A stretch of DNA of 37,689 nucleotides from Rhizobium sp. Q54 (GTDB taxonomy: Bacteria > Pseudomonadota > Alphaproteobacteria > ATCC43930 > CGMCC-115725): assembly GCA_945861155.1 (NCBI GenBank), contig CAMATN010000037.1:1-37689 (forward strand), written 5' to 3'. This document shows positions 7,849-16,294 of this stretch, in pieces. The notes beneath the pieces were generated by a model. The model saw only the letters and a program-made list of their open reading frames with translations, had not been told where the DNA came from and did no database searches. Within the stretch, counting starts at the first letter, position 1; each line of letters starts with the position of its first letter. The position numbers were made by a program, and so were the translations under genes.

Positions 7849-9222
7849 GTGAGGATCGATCGGGCGACGGGCGGGCGGCATAGGCTCCCCGACCGGCATT
7901 GGCTGAACGAGGAGCGGGTCCGCGTCTATTCCTGGCTGACGGTCGTGATCTTTGCGATCACGATGGTGTGGTGGACGGCGCGGTCCATGCCCGACCTCGT
8001 CGACCCGCGCGGCAAGCCGGTCGGCTACGATTTCATCGCCTTTTGGTCGGCCGCGCGGCTCGCGATCGAAGGCCGCGCCGAGGCCGCCTACGATTGGATC
8101 GCGATCGAGGCGGCGCATCGGATCGCGGTGCCGGGCCTCCAGGGAAAACTCTTCCTGTGGCATTACCCGCCGACCTATCTGCTGATGGTGTTGCCGCTGG
8201 GGCTGCTGTCCTATCTGGCGGCGCTCGGGGTCTTCCTCGCGGCCAGCCTCGCGCTTTGGGCGGGTCTCGTGCGACGGATCCTGGTCGATCGGCGCGCCTG
8301 GATCGTCGCCGCGGCGCTGCCGGCCGGGCTGGTCAATTTCATGCACGGGCAGAACGGCTTCCTGACCGCCGCGCTGGCCGGGTTCGCGCTGCTCGCGCTC
8401 CAGCGCCGGCCGGTCCTGGCCGGAATCCTGATCGGGCTCCTGGCGATCAAGCCGCATCTTGCAATGCTGTTCCCGGTGGCCCTGGTCGCGACGGGACAGT
8501 GGCGGGCTTTTGCCGCCGCCGCGGCGACCGCGCTCGGCTTCACGGCGATCAGCGTTGCCGCCTTCGGCTGGCCGACCGTCATCGCGTTCCTGGCCGATGT
8601 GACGACCGTGCGCCAGCTGGTCGATAACGGCAATCTTCCCTGGGGCATGATGCCGAGCCCGTATGTCTTCGCGCTATCGCTCGGGCTCCCCGGCGGCGCG
8701 GCGATGGCGCTGCAGATCGCGGTCGCGATCGCCGCGGCAATCTGCGTCTGGATCGCCTGGCGGGCGCCCGCTTCCCCGTTCGAGGCCCCGTTCGAGGCCC
8801 CGTTTGAGGCCCCGTTTGAGGCCAAGGCAGCGGTGCTGGCGACCGCGTCGCTGCTGATGTCGCCCTATGTCTTCTATTACGATCTGACCTGGGCCGGGCT
8901 GGCGATGGCGTGGCTCGCGGTGCTCGGGTTGCGGCACGGGTTCCGGCGCGGCGAGCGCGAGATCCTCCTGGCCGCCTGGGCGTGCCCGCTGATCATGTAT
9001 GTGATCCTCTGGCTTACCGGCGTCCAGATCGGGTTTCCGATCCTCGTCGCGCTGCTGGCGCTGGCGATGCTGCGCGCGAGGCAACCCGCCGCGACGCGCG
9101 GCGGCTGGCGGGCCGGACCGGCGCCGACAAGCGGCTCGGCGCCTGATTCGCACGAGCGGCCCGCCCCGGGCGGGATCGCGCCTCCCAATAAACGCGGGCT
9201 GGTTACCGGCAGGCAAACATGA
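7849..9222 (+). CDS. GT87/DUF2029-type polytopic membrane glycosyltransferase
   Basis: 457 aa, with a short charged amino terminus, then about ten hydrophobic segments between residues 27 and 420 and a polar, proline-rich tail. The block VGYDFIAFWSAARLA after the first membrane segment, the later HYPPTYLLM and the NFMHGQNGFL loop are typical of DUF2029 (GT87), polyprenyl-phosphate-sugar-dependent transferases that act on the outer face of the inner membrane. Start is GTG 7849; an ATG at 7820 is out of frame. A run of four PFEA units (residues 310-325) sits in a loop between membrane segments and is encoded by a 12-bp tandem repeat. The acceptor is unknown. Confidence 0.82.
   Translation: MRIDRATGGRHRLPDRHWLNEERVRVYSWLTVVIFAITMVWWTARSMPDLVDPRGKPVGYDFIAFWSAARLAIEGRAEAAYDWIAIEAAHRIAVPGLQGKLFLWHYPPTYLLMVLPLGLLSYLAALGVFLAASLALWAGLVRRILVDRRAWIVAAALPAGLVNFMHGQNGFLTAALAGFALLALQRRPVLAGILIGLLAIKPHLAMLFPVALVATGQWRAFAAAAATALGFTAISVAAFGWPTVIAFLADVTTVRQLVDNGNLPWGMMPSPYVFALSLGLPGGAAMALQIAVAIAAAICVWIAWRAPASPFEAPFEAPFEAPFEAKAAVLATASLLMSPYVFYYDLTWAGLAMAWLAVLGLRHGFRRGEREILLAAWACPLIMYVILWLTGVQIGFPILVALLALAMLRARQPAATRGGWRAGPAPTSGSAPDSHERPAPGGIAPPNKRGLVTGRQT
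8776..8823. repeat. 4 x 12-bp in-frame tandem repeat
   Basis: Four consecutive 12-bp units, CCGTTCGAGGCC twice then CCGTTTGAGGCC twice, encode PFEA-PFEA-PFEA-PFEA in a loop of the GT87-type protein. The single C-to-T change is shared by the last two units, consistent with stepwise duplication. Copy-number change would keep the frame. Confidence 0.95.
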
Positions 9223-9258
9223 TCGCGCCGCCGCAGCGAGCGCGGTAGACTGGCGACC

Positions 9259-11064
9259 ATGACGATACGCCAGCTGCCGCCTGTCGTGGTCAACCGCATC
9301 GCGGCCGGAGAGGTCGTCGAGCGCCCGGCCGCGGCGGTCAAGGAACTGGTCGAGAATGCGATCGACGCCGGCGCGCGGCACATCGACATCGTGCTGCATC
9401 AGGGCGGGCAGGCCCTGATCGCGGTCGCCGATGACGGCGTCGGGATGAGCCGCGACGAATTGGAGCTCGCGGTCGAACGCCACTGCACCTCGAAATTGCC
9501 CGACGACGACATATCGGACATCAAATCGCTCGGGTTTCGCGGCGAGGCGTTGCCCTCAATCGGCGCGGTCAGCCGATTGCGCATCCTGTCGCGCCCGGTC
9601 AGCCAGATCGCGGAAGGCGGCCAGATCGCGGAAGACAGCGCCTGGGAGATCGCGGTCGAGGCCGGGACGAAGCGTACCCCGATACCGGCGGCGCACCCTG
9701 GCGGGACGCGGGTCGAGGTGCGCGACCTCTTTTTCGCGACCCCGGCGCGGCTCAAATTTCTAAAGACCGCGCGCAGCGAGCGCGACCAAGCGGTGGACGC
9801 GGTCAAGCGGCTGGCGATGGCCTGCCCCGACATCGCCTTTACGATTATCGGCGACGATGACCGGGTGCTGTTGCGACTGCCGCAGGCGGCCTCGCGCGAG
9901 GCGCGGCTCGGCATGCTGCTCGGCCGCGATTTCGCCGACAACGCGGTCCCGGTCGCGGCGTCCCGCGACGGGTTCGCGCTGACCGGCCTGATCGGCTTGC
10001 CGACGATGAACCGCGGCCTCCCGCGGGACCAGTATCTCGTCGTCAACGGCAGGCCGGTGCGCGACCGGATGCTGGTCGGCGCGGTGCGCGGCGCCTATCG
10101 CGACGTCCTGGCGCGCGACCGTCACCCGGTGGTGGCGCTGTTCCTCGATGGGCCGGCCGCCGAGATCGACGTCAATGTCCATCCGGCCAAGGCCGAGATC
10201 CGCTTTCGCGACGCCGGGCTGGTGCGCGGCCTGATCGTCGGGGCGCTGCGCCATGCGCTGGCGGGCGCCGGGCACCGCAGCGCGACGACGGTCAGCGCCG
10301 GGGCGCTGGCGGCGTTTCGGCCCGCCACTGGCGCCGGCTACGACGCGGCGCCGCGCCTTGCCTTTCCTTCCTCCGCCGGGTCCAGCGCACTGCCGCGCGC
10401 TCTTGCCGAGGCCGCGAATGCGTTCCTCGCGCCGCACGAACCGTTTGGGTTCAGCGAGCCGGCGACCCAGAGCCCGCCGCCCGAATCGGTTCTGGGAACC
10501 GCCCGGGCCCAGCTGCACGGCACCTATATCCTGGCCGAGACCGAGAGCGGGATCGTCCTGGTCGATCAGCATGCCGCGCATGAGCGGCTCGTCTACGAGC
10601 GCATGAAGGAAGCGCTGGCGCAACACGGCGTCGAGCGGCAGGTTTTGCTGCTACCCGAGATCGTCGAGCTCGACCCGGCGCTGTCGGCGGGCCTCGCGGC
10701 GCGCGCCGACGAACTGGCCGAGTTCGGCCTGGTGCTCGAGGCCTTCGGCAGCGGCGCGGTCATCGTGCGCGAGGTGCCTTCCCTCATCCCCGGGCTCGAT
10801 GTCCGGGCGCTGGTGCGCGACCTCGCCGACGAACTGGCCGAATGGGGCGATGCGCTCGCCCTCAAGGAGCGGGTCGAGAGCGTCTGCGGCACCTTGGCCT
10901 GCCATTCGAGCGTGCGCGCCGGAAACCGCCTGTCGCCGGTCCAAATGGACGCGCTGTTGCGCCAGATGGAGGCGACGCCGAATAGCGGCCAGTGCAACCA
11001 CGGCAGGCCGACCTACGTCATGCTGGCCTTGTCCGATATCGAGCGGCTGTTCGGCCGGCGCTAG
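9259..11064 (+). CDS. mutL: DNA mismatch repair endonuclease MutL
   Basis: 601 aa. The amino-terminal GHKL ATPase has all motifs: [11 protein letters not shown] (Glu32, Asn33), DDGVGM (58-63), TSKL (77-80), GFRGEAL (92-98). The carboxy-terminal domain carries the endonuclease metal motif [12 protein letters not shown] (from Asp436), plus ACHSSVRAG and CNHGRP. So this is the nicking type of MutL used by organisms without MutH, which receives the mismatch signal from MutS. The linker (about 335-415) is low-complexity, as usual. An 18-bp duplication gives [11 protein letters not shown] near residues 117-126. ATG 9259 matches the family start, though no strong Shine-Dalgarno is seen. mutS is not in the window. 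The gene converges with the TPR gene, 12 bp between stops. Confidence 0.97.
   Translation: MTIRQLPPVVVNRIAAGEVVERPAAAVKELVENAIDAGARHIDIVLHQGGQALIAVADDGVGMSRDELELAVERHCTSKLPDDDISDIKSLGFRGEALPSIGAVSRLRILSRPVSQIAEGGQIAEDSAWEIAVEAGTKRTPIPAAHPGGTRVEVRDLFFATPARLKFLKTARSERDQAVDAVKRLAMACPDIAFTIIGDDDRVLLRLPQAASREARLGMLLGRDFADNAVPVAASRDGFALTGLIGLPTMNRGLPRDQYLVVNGRPVRDRMLVGAVRGAYRDVLARDRHPVVALFLDGPAAEIDVNVHPAKAEIRFRDAGLVRGLIVGALRHALAGAGHRSATTVSAGALAAFRPATGAGYDAAPRLAFPSSAGSSALPRALAEAANAFLAPHEPFGFSEPATQSPPPESVLGTARAQLHGTYILAETESGIVLVDQHAAHERLVYERMKEALAQHGVERQVLLLPEIVELDPALSAGLAARADELAEFGLVLEAFGSGAVIVREVPSLIPGLDVRALVRDLADELAEWGDALALKERVESVCGTLACHSSVRAGNRLSPVQMDALLRQMEATPNSGQCNHGRPTYVMLALSDIERLFGRR
9602..9634. 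repeat. Short tandem duplication (18-bp period) inside mutL
   Basis: GCCAGATCGCGGAAG occurs at 9602-9616 and again at 9620-9634, period 18 bp. In frame it gives SQIAEG then GQIAED in a surface loop of the ATPase domain between conserved motifs. Confidence 0.85.
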
Positions 11065-11076
11065 CCCAATCCGGGC

Positions 11077-11631
11077 TCAGCTCCGTGAAGACTCGGCGAT
11101 CGCCTTGGCGAGATCCCGATACTCCTCGCAGCCGGTGCCGCAGATCGACTCGATTGCCCGGAGTTGCGCCTTGGCGCTCGCGATGTCGCCCTTCTGAACG
11201 TAGGCTTCGCCGAGATATTCGCGCACCTGCGCGTAATTCGGAGCAAGCGCCAGCGATTTTAGATAATAGGCGATCCCCTCGTCGATCCGGCCCAGTTTAC
11301 GGGTCGCATAACCGCGGTAATTGAGCGCCTCGGCCGTATCCGGGTTTGCCAGCAGATCGAGCACTTCCAGCGCCTCGTCATCTCGGCCGGCCTTGCTGAG
11401 CGCGTAGGCGTAGGCGGCGAGCGCCTTATCGGGCAGGGTTCCCGCCTGCTGCTTGACGCATTTCATGCGTCCGGGGTCATAGACCTCGCCGCGCGGGCAG
11501 GTCGGCGTGTCCGCCGGGCCGCCATCGGCCAGGGAAGCGACAGTCATCATCAGGCCGAGACCGAGCGCCGCCGCGAAAACCAGCGGGCGGCGGGCGGCAT
11601 TGATGGCGCACCGGCGCCCGGCGAGGCTCAC
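11077..11631 (-). CDS. Exported TPR-repeat protein
   Basis: 184 aa. An amino-terminal hydrophobic segment (about residues 17-35) reads as a signal peptide or anchor. It is followed by a short CPRGEVYDPGRMKC pair of cysteines (45-58), a pattern seen in other exported alphaproteobacterial proteins. TPR helices run from about residue 68 to 170 (ALNYRGYATRKLGRIDEG; YLGEAYVQKGDIASA). TPR proteins act as scaffolds; no partner is evident. The start is GTG 11631, overlapping the TGA stop of the dienelactone hydrolase gene (sequence GTGA), so translation is probably coupled. Confidence 0.78.
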   Translation of the reverse strand: MSLAGRRCAINAARRPLVFAAALGLGLMMTVASLADGGPADTPTCPRGEVYDPGRMKCVKQQAGTLPDKALAAYAYALSKAGRDDEALEVLDLLANPDTAEALNYRGYATRKLGRIDEGIAYYLKSLALAPNYAQVREYLGEAYVQKGDIASAKAQLRAIESICGTGCEEYRDLAKAIAESSRS

Positions 11632-12287
11632 AGCCGCGTTCCGAGAAAACCGGTCATCCGCTCCCAGGCCTGGTTGGCCGAGGCGAGGTGATAGGCCGGG
11701 CTGCGCTCGTTGAAGAAGGCGTGCGCCGCGTCGTAGCGGTAGATTTCGGGAGATTGAGCGGAGCCCTTCAGAACGGTTTCAAGCTGATCGACGCCGGCCG
11801 GGGTGCACCAATCGTCCTGGTTGGCGAAATGACCTTGGAACGGCGCCTTGATCATCGCCGGGTCGGCGAATTCCTGGGGCGGAATGCCGTAGAAGCACAC
11901 TCCGGCGGCCAGTTCCGGGATATGCACCAGCGCGGCGATCGTCAGCGCGCCGCCCATGCAGAACCCCATCACCGCGACCTTGCCGCCGATGCCTGCGAGG
12001 TGGGTCGCCGCCCCGCGCAGATCCTGGTGCGTGGCGTCGGGGAAATCGAGCCCGGTCATCAGATGATTGGCTTCGTCGGGCGTCGTCGTGACCCGGCCCT
12101 TGTAGAGATCGGGGGCGAGCGCGTTGTAGCCGGCGCGGGCGAAGCGGTCCGCGACGCCGCAGATCTGGTCGTTGAGGCCCCACCATTCCTGGATCACGAT
12201 GATGCCGGGCCGACCCTGCCCGGCGCTCGCCAGATAGCCCTTGGTCTTGCCCCCGTCGGGGCGCGCAAACTCGATCATCGTGCCCAT
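11628..12287 (-). CDS. Dienelactone hydrolase family protein
   Basis: 219 aa cytoplasmic alpha/beta hydrolase. The family's Cys-Asp-His triad is visible: Cys110 in GFCMGG, Asp158 in NQDDWC, His189 in AAHAFF; Glu34 in IQEWWGLN matches the residue that primes the cysteine. True dienelactone hydrolases open the lactone in chlorocatechol breakdown, but most family members have other or unknown esters as substrate, and no catechol gene is nearby. ATG 12287 is preceded by GGAGAGG; an ATG six codons upstream lacks this. The downstream TPR gene overlaps its stop. Confidence 0.88.
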   Translation of the reverse strand: MGTMIEFARPDGGKTKGYLASAGQGRPGIIVIQEWWGLNDQICGVADRFARAGYNALAPDLYKGRVTTTPDEANHLMTGLDFPDATHQDLRGAATHLAGIGGKVAVMGFCMGGALTIAALVHIPELAAGVCFYGIPPQEFADPAMIKAPFQGHFANQDDWCTPAGVDQLETVLKGSAQSPEIYRYDAAHAFFNERSPAYHLASANQAWERMTGFLGTRL

Positions 12288-12383
12288 GTCGCCTCTCCGT
12301 ACCAACGCAGCGAAATTCGAGCGTGCCGCAGCCCCGGCGCCAATGCAAATCCGATATCGGCGGCGCCGCGAGCCTTCCCGGAT

Positions 12384-12860
12384 TCAGCGCCAGTCCGGGT
12401 GATTCCGAACCAGGATCGCGGCCAGAAGCTCGATGCCGGCGCGATCCTCGTCGTCGAAGCGGGCCGGGCGCGGGCTGTCGAGGTCGAAGACCGCGACCAC
12501 CCGGCCGCCCGAGAGCAGCGGCACGACCAGTTCCGAGCGCGATGCCGCGTCGCACGCGATGTGGCCCGGAAAAGCGTCGACATCGGGCACGATCACCGTG
12601 GCGCCGCGCGCCGCCGCCGTGCCGCATACGCCCTTGCCCCACGCGATGCGCACGCAGGCCGGCTGCCCCTGAAACGGGCCGAGCACAAGCTCGCCCTCGC
12701 GCGCGAAATAGACCCCGGCCCAGTTCAGCTCGGGCAGACGGTGATAGATCAGCGCCGCCATGTTGGCGGTGTTGGCGACGATATCGGCCTCGTCAGCGAT
12801 CAGCGCCGCGAGTTGGATCCCCAACTCGCGATAGAGCGCCGGCTTGTCGTCCGCGCCCAT
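12384..12860 (-). CDS. msrC: Free methionine-(R)-sulfoxide reductase (GAF domain)
   Basis: 158 aa, a single GAF domain. It reduces free methionine-R-sulfoxide to methionine in the cytoplasm with thioredoxin as donor. The three cysteines of the family are present with exact spacing: Cys69 (QPACVRI), Cys79 (GKGVCG) and Cys103 (GHIACDAASRSE). The opening block NWAGVYF and the segment VVAVFDLDSP are also typical. The frame is open far upstream, but ATG 12860 begins the family sequence and overlaps the TGA of the upstream dioxygenase gene by one base (TGATG), so the two are translationally coupled. Confidence 0.93.
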   Translation of the reverse strand: MGADDKPALYRELGIQLAALIADEADIVANTANMAALIYHRLPELNWAGVYFAREGELVLGPFQGQPACVRIAWGKGVCGTAAARGATVIVPDVDAFPGHIACDAASRSELVVPLLSGGRVVAVFDLDSPRPARFDDEDRAGIELLAAILVRNHPDWR

Positions 12861-13705
12861 CAGGCCGGGATATCTCCGACGATTTGAACCCGCCGCATCA
12901 GCCGGCGATAGGGTCCGGCGTCGTTCACGGCGAGGTGCTTGACCGAGCGGTTGTCCCAGAATGCCACCGAGCCGTTCTGCCAGCGGAAGCGGCAGGTGAA
13001 TTCGGGGCGATGGCCATGCTGAAGCAGGTAATCGAGCAATGGCCGGCTTTCCGCCTCGGTCATGCCGGCGAAGCCGACCGTATACGCGGCGTTGACGAAG
13101 AGCAGCTTTTTCCCGGTCTCGGGATGGGTGCGGACGACCGGATGGGTGTTGACGGTTTCGCGCCAGCCCGCATCCTCGCGCACCTTGGTCGCGCGATAGG
13201 CGTTGCGGCCGGCTTGCGGGCCCGCGACCAGCCGGTCGCTGTGCACCGCGCGCAAGCCCTCCAGCATCCGCTTCATGCCCGCGGACAGCGCCTCGTAGGC
13301 GAGGTGCTGGTTGGCGAAACAGGTGTCGCCGCCATAGGGAGGGACTTCGATCGCATAGAGGATCGCGCCCATCGGCGGCGCTGCGACCATCGTTGTATCG
13401 GTGTGCCAATCTTCGCCGACGATGTGCTGGTCGCCGGGTTCGCGCCGGACCATGACGATCTCGTCATCCTCCTGCATTCCCCGGTAGTTGGGATGAACGA
13501 AAATATCGCCGAACCGGCGGGCGAACGATTTGTGCCGCTCGGCGTCGAATTCCTGGCCGCGGAAGAAGATCACGCAATGCTCGTTGAGCGCCTGGCGGAT
13601 CTCGGCGATCGTCGCATCGTCGATATCCCCGCCGATCCAGACGCCCTCGATTTCGGCGCCGAGCGCTCCGGCGATCGGATGGATCGCGATCCGGCTGTTG
13701 CGCAT
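12860..13705 (-). CDS. TauD/TfdA family 2-oxoglutarate-dependent dioxygenase
   Basis: 281 aa. Iron ligands His101 and Asp103 in DWHTDTT and His257 in SVKHLAVND are visible, followed by the 2-oxoglutarate-binding arginine in GPYRRLMRR. The family oxidises taurine, alkylsulfonates, 2,4-D-type ethers and other small acids; the sequence alone does not fix the substrate. ATG 13705 has AAGGAG 9-10 nt upstream, while the frame extends 31 codons further. It is the first gene of a pair with methionine sulfoxide reductase (1-base overlap), which makes a sulfur-containing substrate attractive but unproven. Confidence 0.88.
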   Translation of the reverse strand: MRNSRIAIHPIAGALGAEIEGVWIGGDIDDATIAEIRQALNEHCVIFFRGQEFDAERHKSFARRFGDIFVHPNYRGMQEDDEIVMVRREPGDQHIVGEDWHTDTTMVAAPPMGAILYAIEVPPYGGDTCFANQHLAYEALSAGMKRMLEGLRAVHSDRLVAGPQAGRNAYRATKVREDAGWRETVNTHPVVRTHPETGKKLLFVNAAYTVGFAGMTEAESRPLLDYLLQHGHRPEFTCRFRWQNGSVAFWDNRSVKHLAVNDAGPYRRLMRRVQIVGDIPA

Positions 13706-13946
13706 GGCTCTGGCTCCTTGAGTCGCCGGGGCAGGGTGTCGCCAGGGCAGGCCGGCGAAACGCGCCGCCAAACCCCGGCGGAAATTAGGGCCGCGCACAT
13801 CGCGGGGTCAATCTCGCCCACGGAGGATGACGGGACGATGCCGCGCTGCCGGGCAGCATGGAACGTAGTCGGCCCGACAATGTTTGCGTCCGTTACGCTA
13901 CAAAAAGGGGCGTCGTGCAACATCAATGCAACCTCACGGCGCGGGT

Positions 13947-14309
13947 ATGAAACGCATTCTGCTGGTCGAGGACGAGCCTGATCTGCGGCTGCTGTTGGAG
14001 CATGTGCTTCTCGGGGCGAGCTATCGGGTCGACACGGCCGCTTCCGTGGAAACCGCCTGCGCCAAGCTGGGCAGCGCGGCCTATGATCTGGTCGTGGCCG
14101 ATGTCCGGCTGGAAGACGGCTCCGGATTCACGGTGGCGGAACAGGCGGCCGCGGCGGGGGCCAAGGTGTTGATCATCACCGGCTATGCCTTCGACCTGCG
14201 GAGAGAACAGATTTCGCGCTACGAGCTCCTGATGAAGCCGGTGCGCCCGAGCGAGCTGCTCGCCGCGGTCGAGCGGGTTCTGCCTCCGGCAGACTCCCGA
14301 CCGGCATAA
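13947..14309 (+). CDS. Single-domain response regulator
   Basis: 120 aa, a receiver domain with no output domain. Seen: acidic pair in LLVEDEPD (6-13), phosphoacceptor Asp in VVADVRLEDGSG, the Thr switch in LIITGYAF, and the conserved Lys in LLMKPVRPSEL. It would be phosphorylated by a histidine kinase and act by protein contact. No kinase gene is adjacent. Start at ATG 13947 (MKRILLVED) fits the domain edge; ATG 13926 is an alternative, and neither has a strong Shine-Dalgarno. The 241-bp gap upstream (13706-13946) separates it from the divergent dioxygenase gene and must hold both promoters; I could not pick out convincing boxes. Confidence 0.9.
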   Translation: MKRILLVEDEPDLRLLLEHVLLGASYRVDTAASVETACAKLGSAAYDLVVADVRLEDGSGFTVAEQAAAAGAKVLIITGYAFDLRREQISRYELLMKPVRPSELLAAVERVLPPADSRPA

Positions 14310-14313
14310 GCCC

Positions 14314-14631
14314 CTATCCGTGAAAGACGGCGAGCCACAGCGTCGGCGTGGCCGGATCGGTCCACTCGACCCGATGGCGGCGGCCGGCGGCGATGTGAAC
14401 GCAATCGCCGGGGCCGAGCGTTGACGCCGCCGGCTCGTCCTCGACGCGCAGCCGCGCCGCGCCGGCCAGCAGCACGATAAATTCCGCCTCGGCCTGGTCG
14501 TACCAGAAGCCGGGCGGGCTCGCGTGGCCGAGCGATACGATGCGCTCGATCCGCACTCCGGGCGTTGCGAGCAGCGTCTCGACGACCTCGCCGCCGGCGG
14601 CATCCGGCAGATCGCGCAGCAGGTTCTTCAC
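14314..14631 (-). CDS. Small cupin-domain protein
   Basis: 105 aa, one cupin barrel. Seen: SPPGFWYDQAEAEFIVLL (first cupin motif with acidic ligands in place of the usual HxH), GAARLRVED, LGPGDCVHIAAGRRHRVEW (second motif with His). Proteins of this length and pattern are widespread in proteobacteria without an assigned reaction; a metal-binding or small-molecule role is inferred. Start GTG 14631 overlaps the TGA of glpK (GTGA), so it is translated with glycerol kinase. The gap to the convergent response regulator gene is 4 bp. Confidence 0.82.
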   Translation of the reverse strand: MKNLLRDLPDAAGGEVVETLLATPGVRIERIVSLGHASPPGFWYDQAEAEFIVLLAGAARLRVEDEPAASTLGPGDCVHIAAGRRHRVEWTDPATPTLWLAVFHG

Positions 14632-16142
14632 GCATCGGCCCTCGTCGCCGTCGCGAGGACACCGCCGACCGCGCGGCGCCAGCCGGCATAACGCTCGTCG
14701 CGCTCGGCCGCGCTCATGCTTGGAATAAAGCGGCGCGCCGCCGACCATGCCGCCATCATCGCGTCCGGCGTTGGACATAACCCGCGGGTCAGCCCGGCGA
14801 CATAGGCGGCGCCCCAGGCGGTCGTCTCCAGCGATGCCGGGCGCTCGATCCGGGCCGGCAGGATGTCGGCGAGGAACTGCATCGTCCAATCGCTCGCCGC
14901 CATGCCGCCATCGACCCGCAGCTTTTCGATCGCCAGGCCGCAATCCTTCGCCATGGCTTCGACCAGATCGCGCGTCTGATAGCCGACCGCTTCGAGCGTC
15001 GCGCGGGCGATCTCGGGCAGGCCGCATTCGGCGGTCAGGCCGCAGAGCGCGCCGCGCGCCTCGGGCGCCCAGTAGGGTGCGCCAAGCCCGGCGAAGGCCG
15101 GCACGAAATAGAGACGCTGGCGCGGGTCGGCGCATTCGGCGAGGCGCTGCGTCTCGGACGCCGTGCCGACCGCCCGGAGCCGGTCGCGCAGCCACTGCAC
15201 CGCGGCACCGGCGATAAAGATGCTGCCTTCGAGCGCGTAGGCTGTCTCGCCGCCGAGCCGATAGGCCACCGTCGTCAGCAGCCGGTGACGCGAGACGGAA
15301 GGCGTCGCGCCGGTGTGGAGCAGCGCAAACGCGCCGGTGCCATAGGTCGATTTGACCATGCCGGGCCGGAAACAGGCCTGGCCGATCGCGGCGGCCTGCT
15401 GGTCGCCGGCGACCCCGGCGATCGGGATCGCATCGCCGAACAATTCCGGCGCGGTGCTGCCGTAATCATCGCCGGTATCGCGTATTTCGGGGAGCAGCGC
15501 GCGCGGGATGCCAAACCCATCGAGCAATTCGTCGTCCCAGGCGAGGCGCCGCAGATCGAACAGCATCGTGCGCGAGGCGTTGGTAACATCGGTCGCATGC
15601 AGCTTGCCGCCGCTCAGCCGCGACAATAGAAAGCTGTCGATCGTCCCGAACGCGATGTCGCCGGCGCGGGCGCGCTCGCCCAGCCCGGGGATCGTGTCGA
15701 GCAGCCAGCCTATCTTCGACGCGGAAAAATACGGGTCGATGACGAGGCCGGTGCGGGCGGCGACCGTTTCGGCAAGGCCGGCCGCGCGCCAGCTCTCGCA
15801 CAGATCAGCGGTGCGCCGGTCCTGCCAGACGATCGCGTTGTGGACCGGGCGGCCGGTGGCGCGCTCCCACAGCAATGTGGTTTCGCGCTGGTTGGTGATG
15901 CCGATCGCCGCGATAGGCCCGGGTCGTGGACCGTCAGCCGCGGCGGCGATCGCCTCGCGGCAGGTCGTCACGACGGCAATCCAGATCTCCTCGGGGTCGT
16001 GCTCGACCCAGCCCGGACGCGGATATATCTGACGCAACTCGCGCCGCGCCATATGGCGGATTCGGCCGGTCGCGTCGAACAGGATCGCGCGGGTGCTGGT
16101 CGTTCCCTGATCGATCGCCAGCAGGTAATCCAACGCGCTCAT
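14628..16142 (-). CDS. glpK: Glycerol kinase
   Basis: 504 aa, full length. It phosphorylates glycerol to glycerol-3-phosphate in the cytoplasm. The FGGY-kinase phosphate 1 motif AIDQGTTSTRAILFD lies at residues 9-23, with GWVEHDPEEIW following. Later blocks include VWQDRRTAD, the IDSFLLSRLSGG region, GDQQAAAIGQ and the carboxy-terminal VDGGMAASDWTMQFLADIL. The frame is open 47 codons further upstream, but ATG 16142 has AGAGGGGG just before it and matches the family start. No glpD, glpF or regulator gene is in the window. It is divergent from the PilZ gene across 152 bp. Confidence 0.96.
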   Translation of the reverse strand: MSALDYLLAIDQGTTSTRAILFDATGRIRHMARRELRQIYPRPGWVEHDPEEIWIAVVTTCREAIAAAADGPRPGPIAAIGITNQRETTLLWERATGRPVHNAIVWQDRRTADLCESWRAAGLAETVAARTGLVIDPYFSASKIGWLLDTIPGLGERARAGDIAFGTIDSFLLSRLSGGKLHATDVTNASRTMLFDLRRLAWDDELLDGFGIPRALLPEIRDTGDDYGSTAPELFGDAIPIAGVAGDQQAAAIGQACFRPGMVKSTYGTGAFALLHTGATPSVSRHRLLTTVAYRLGGETAYALEGSIFIAGAAVQWLRDRLRAVGTASETQRLAECADPRQRLYFVPAFAGLGAPYWAPEARGALCGLTAECGLPEIARATLEAVGYQTRDLVEAMAKDCGLAIEKLRVDGGMAASDWTMQFLADILPARIERPASLETTAWGAAYVAGLTRGLCPTPDAMMAAWSAARRFIPSMSAAERDERYAGWRRAVGGVLATATRADA

Positions 16143-16294
16143 TGCCCCCTCTTTCCCGGGTCCGCCTCTTCCCGGCCGCGGCGCCAGCATACCGCGGCTC
16201 CAGCGTATCTCTACCGTGGCGGGCGGCGGCGGCGGGGCCGGGCCAGGGACGGCTTGGGGGCGAATCGATCCTGGCGCGCCCAACGCGATCCGTT

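Noticed and set aside
7721-8823. Short tandem repeats as a CRISPR array
   Set aside because: Units are 12-15 bp, contiguous, with no unique spacers and no cas genes.
12384-13409. A 341-codon open frame ending in the GAF reductase sequence
   Set aside because: Its first 183 codons are the TauD-like gene read in the wrong frame (arginine-rich, no fold). Only the part from ATG 12860 is the real gene.
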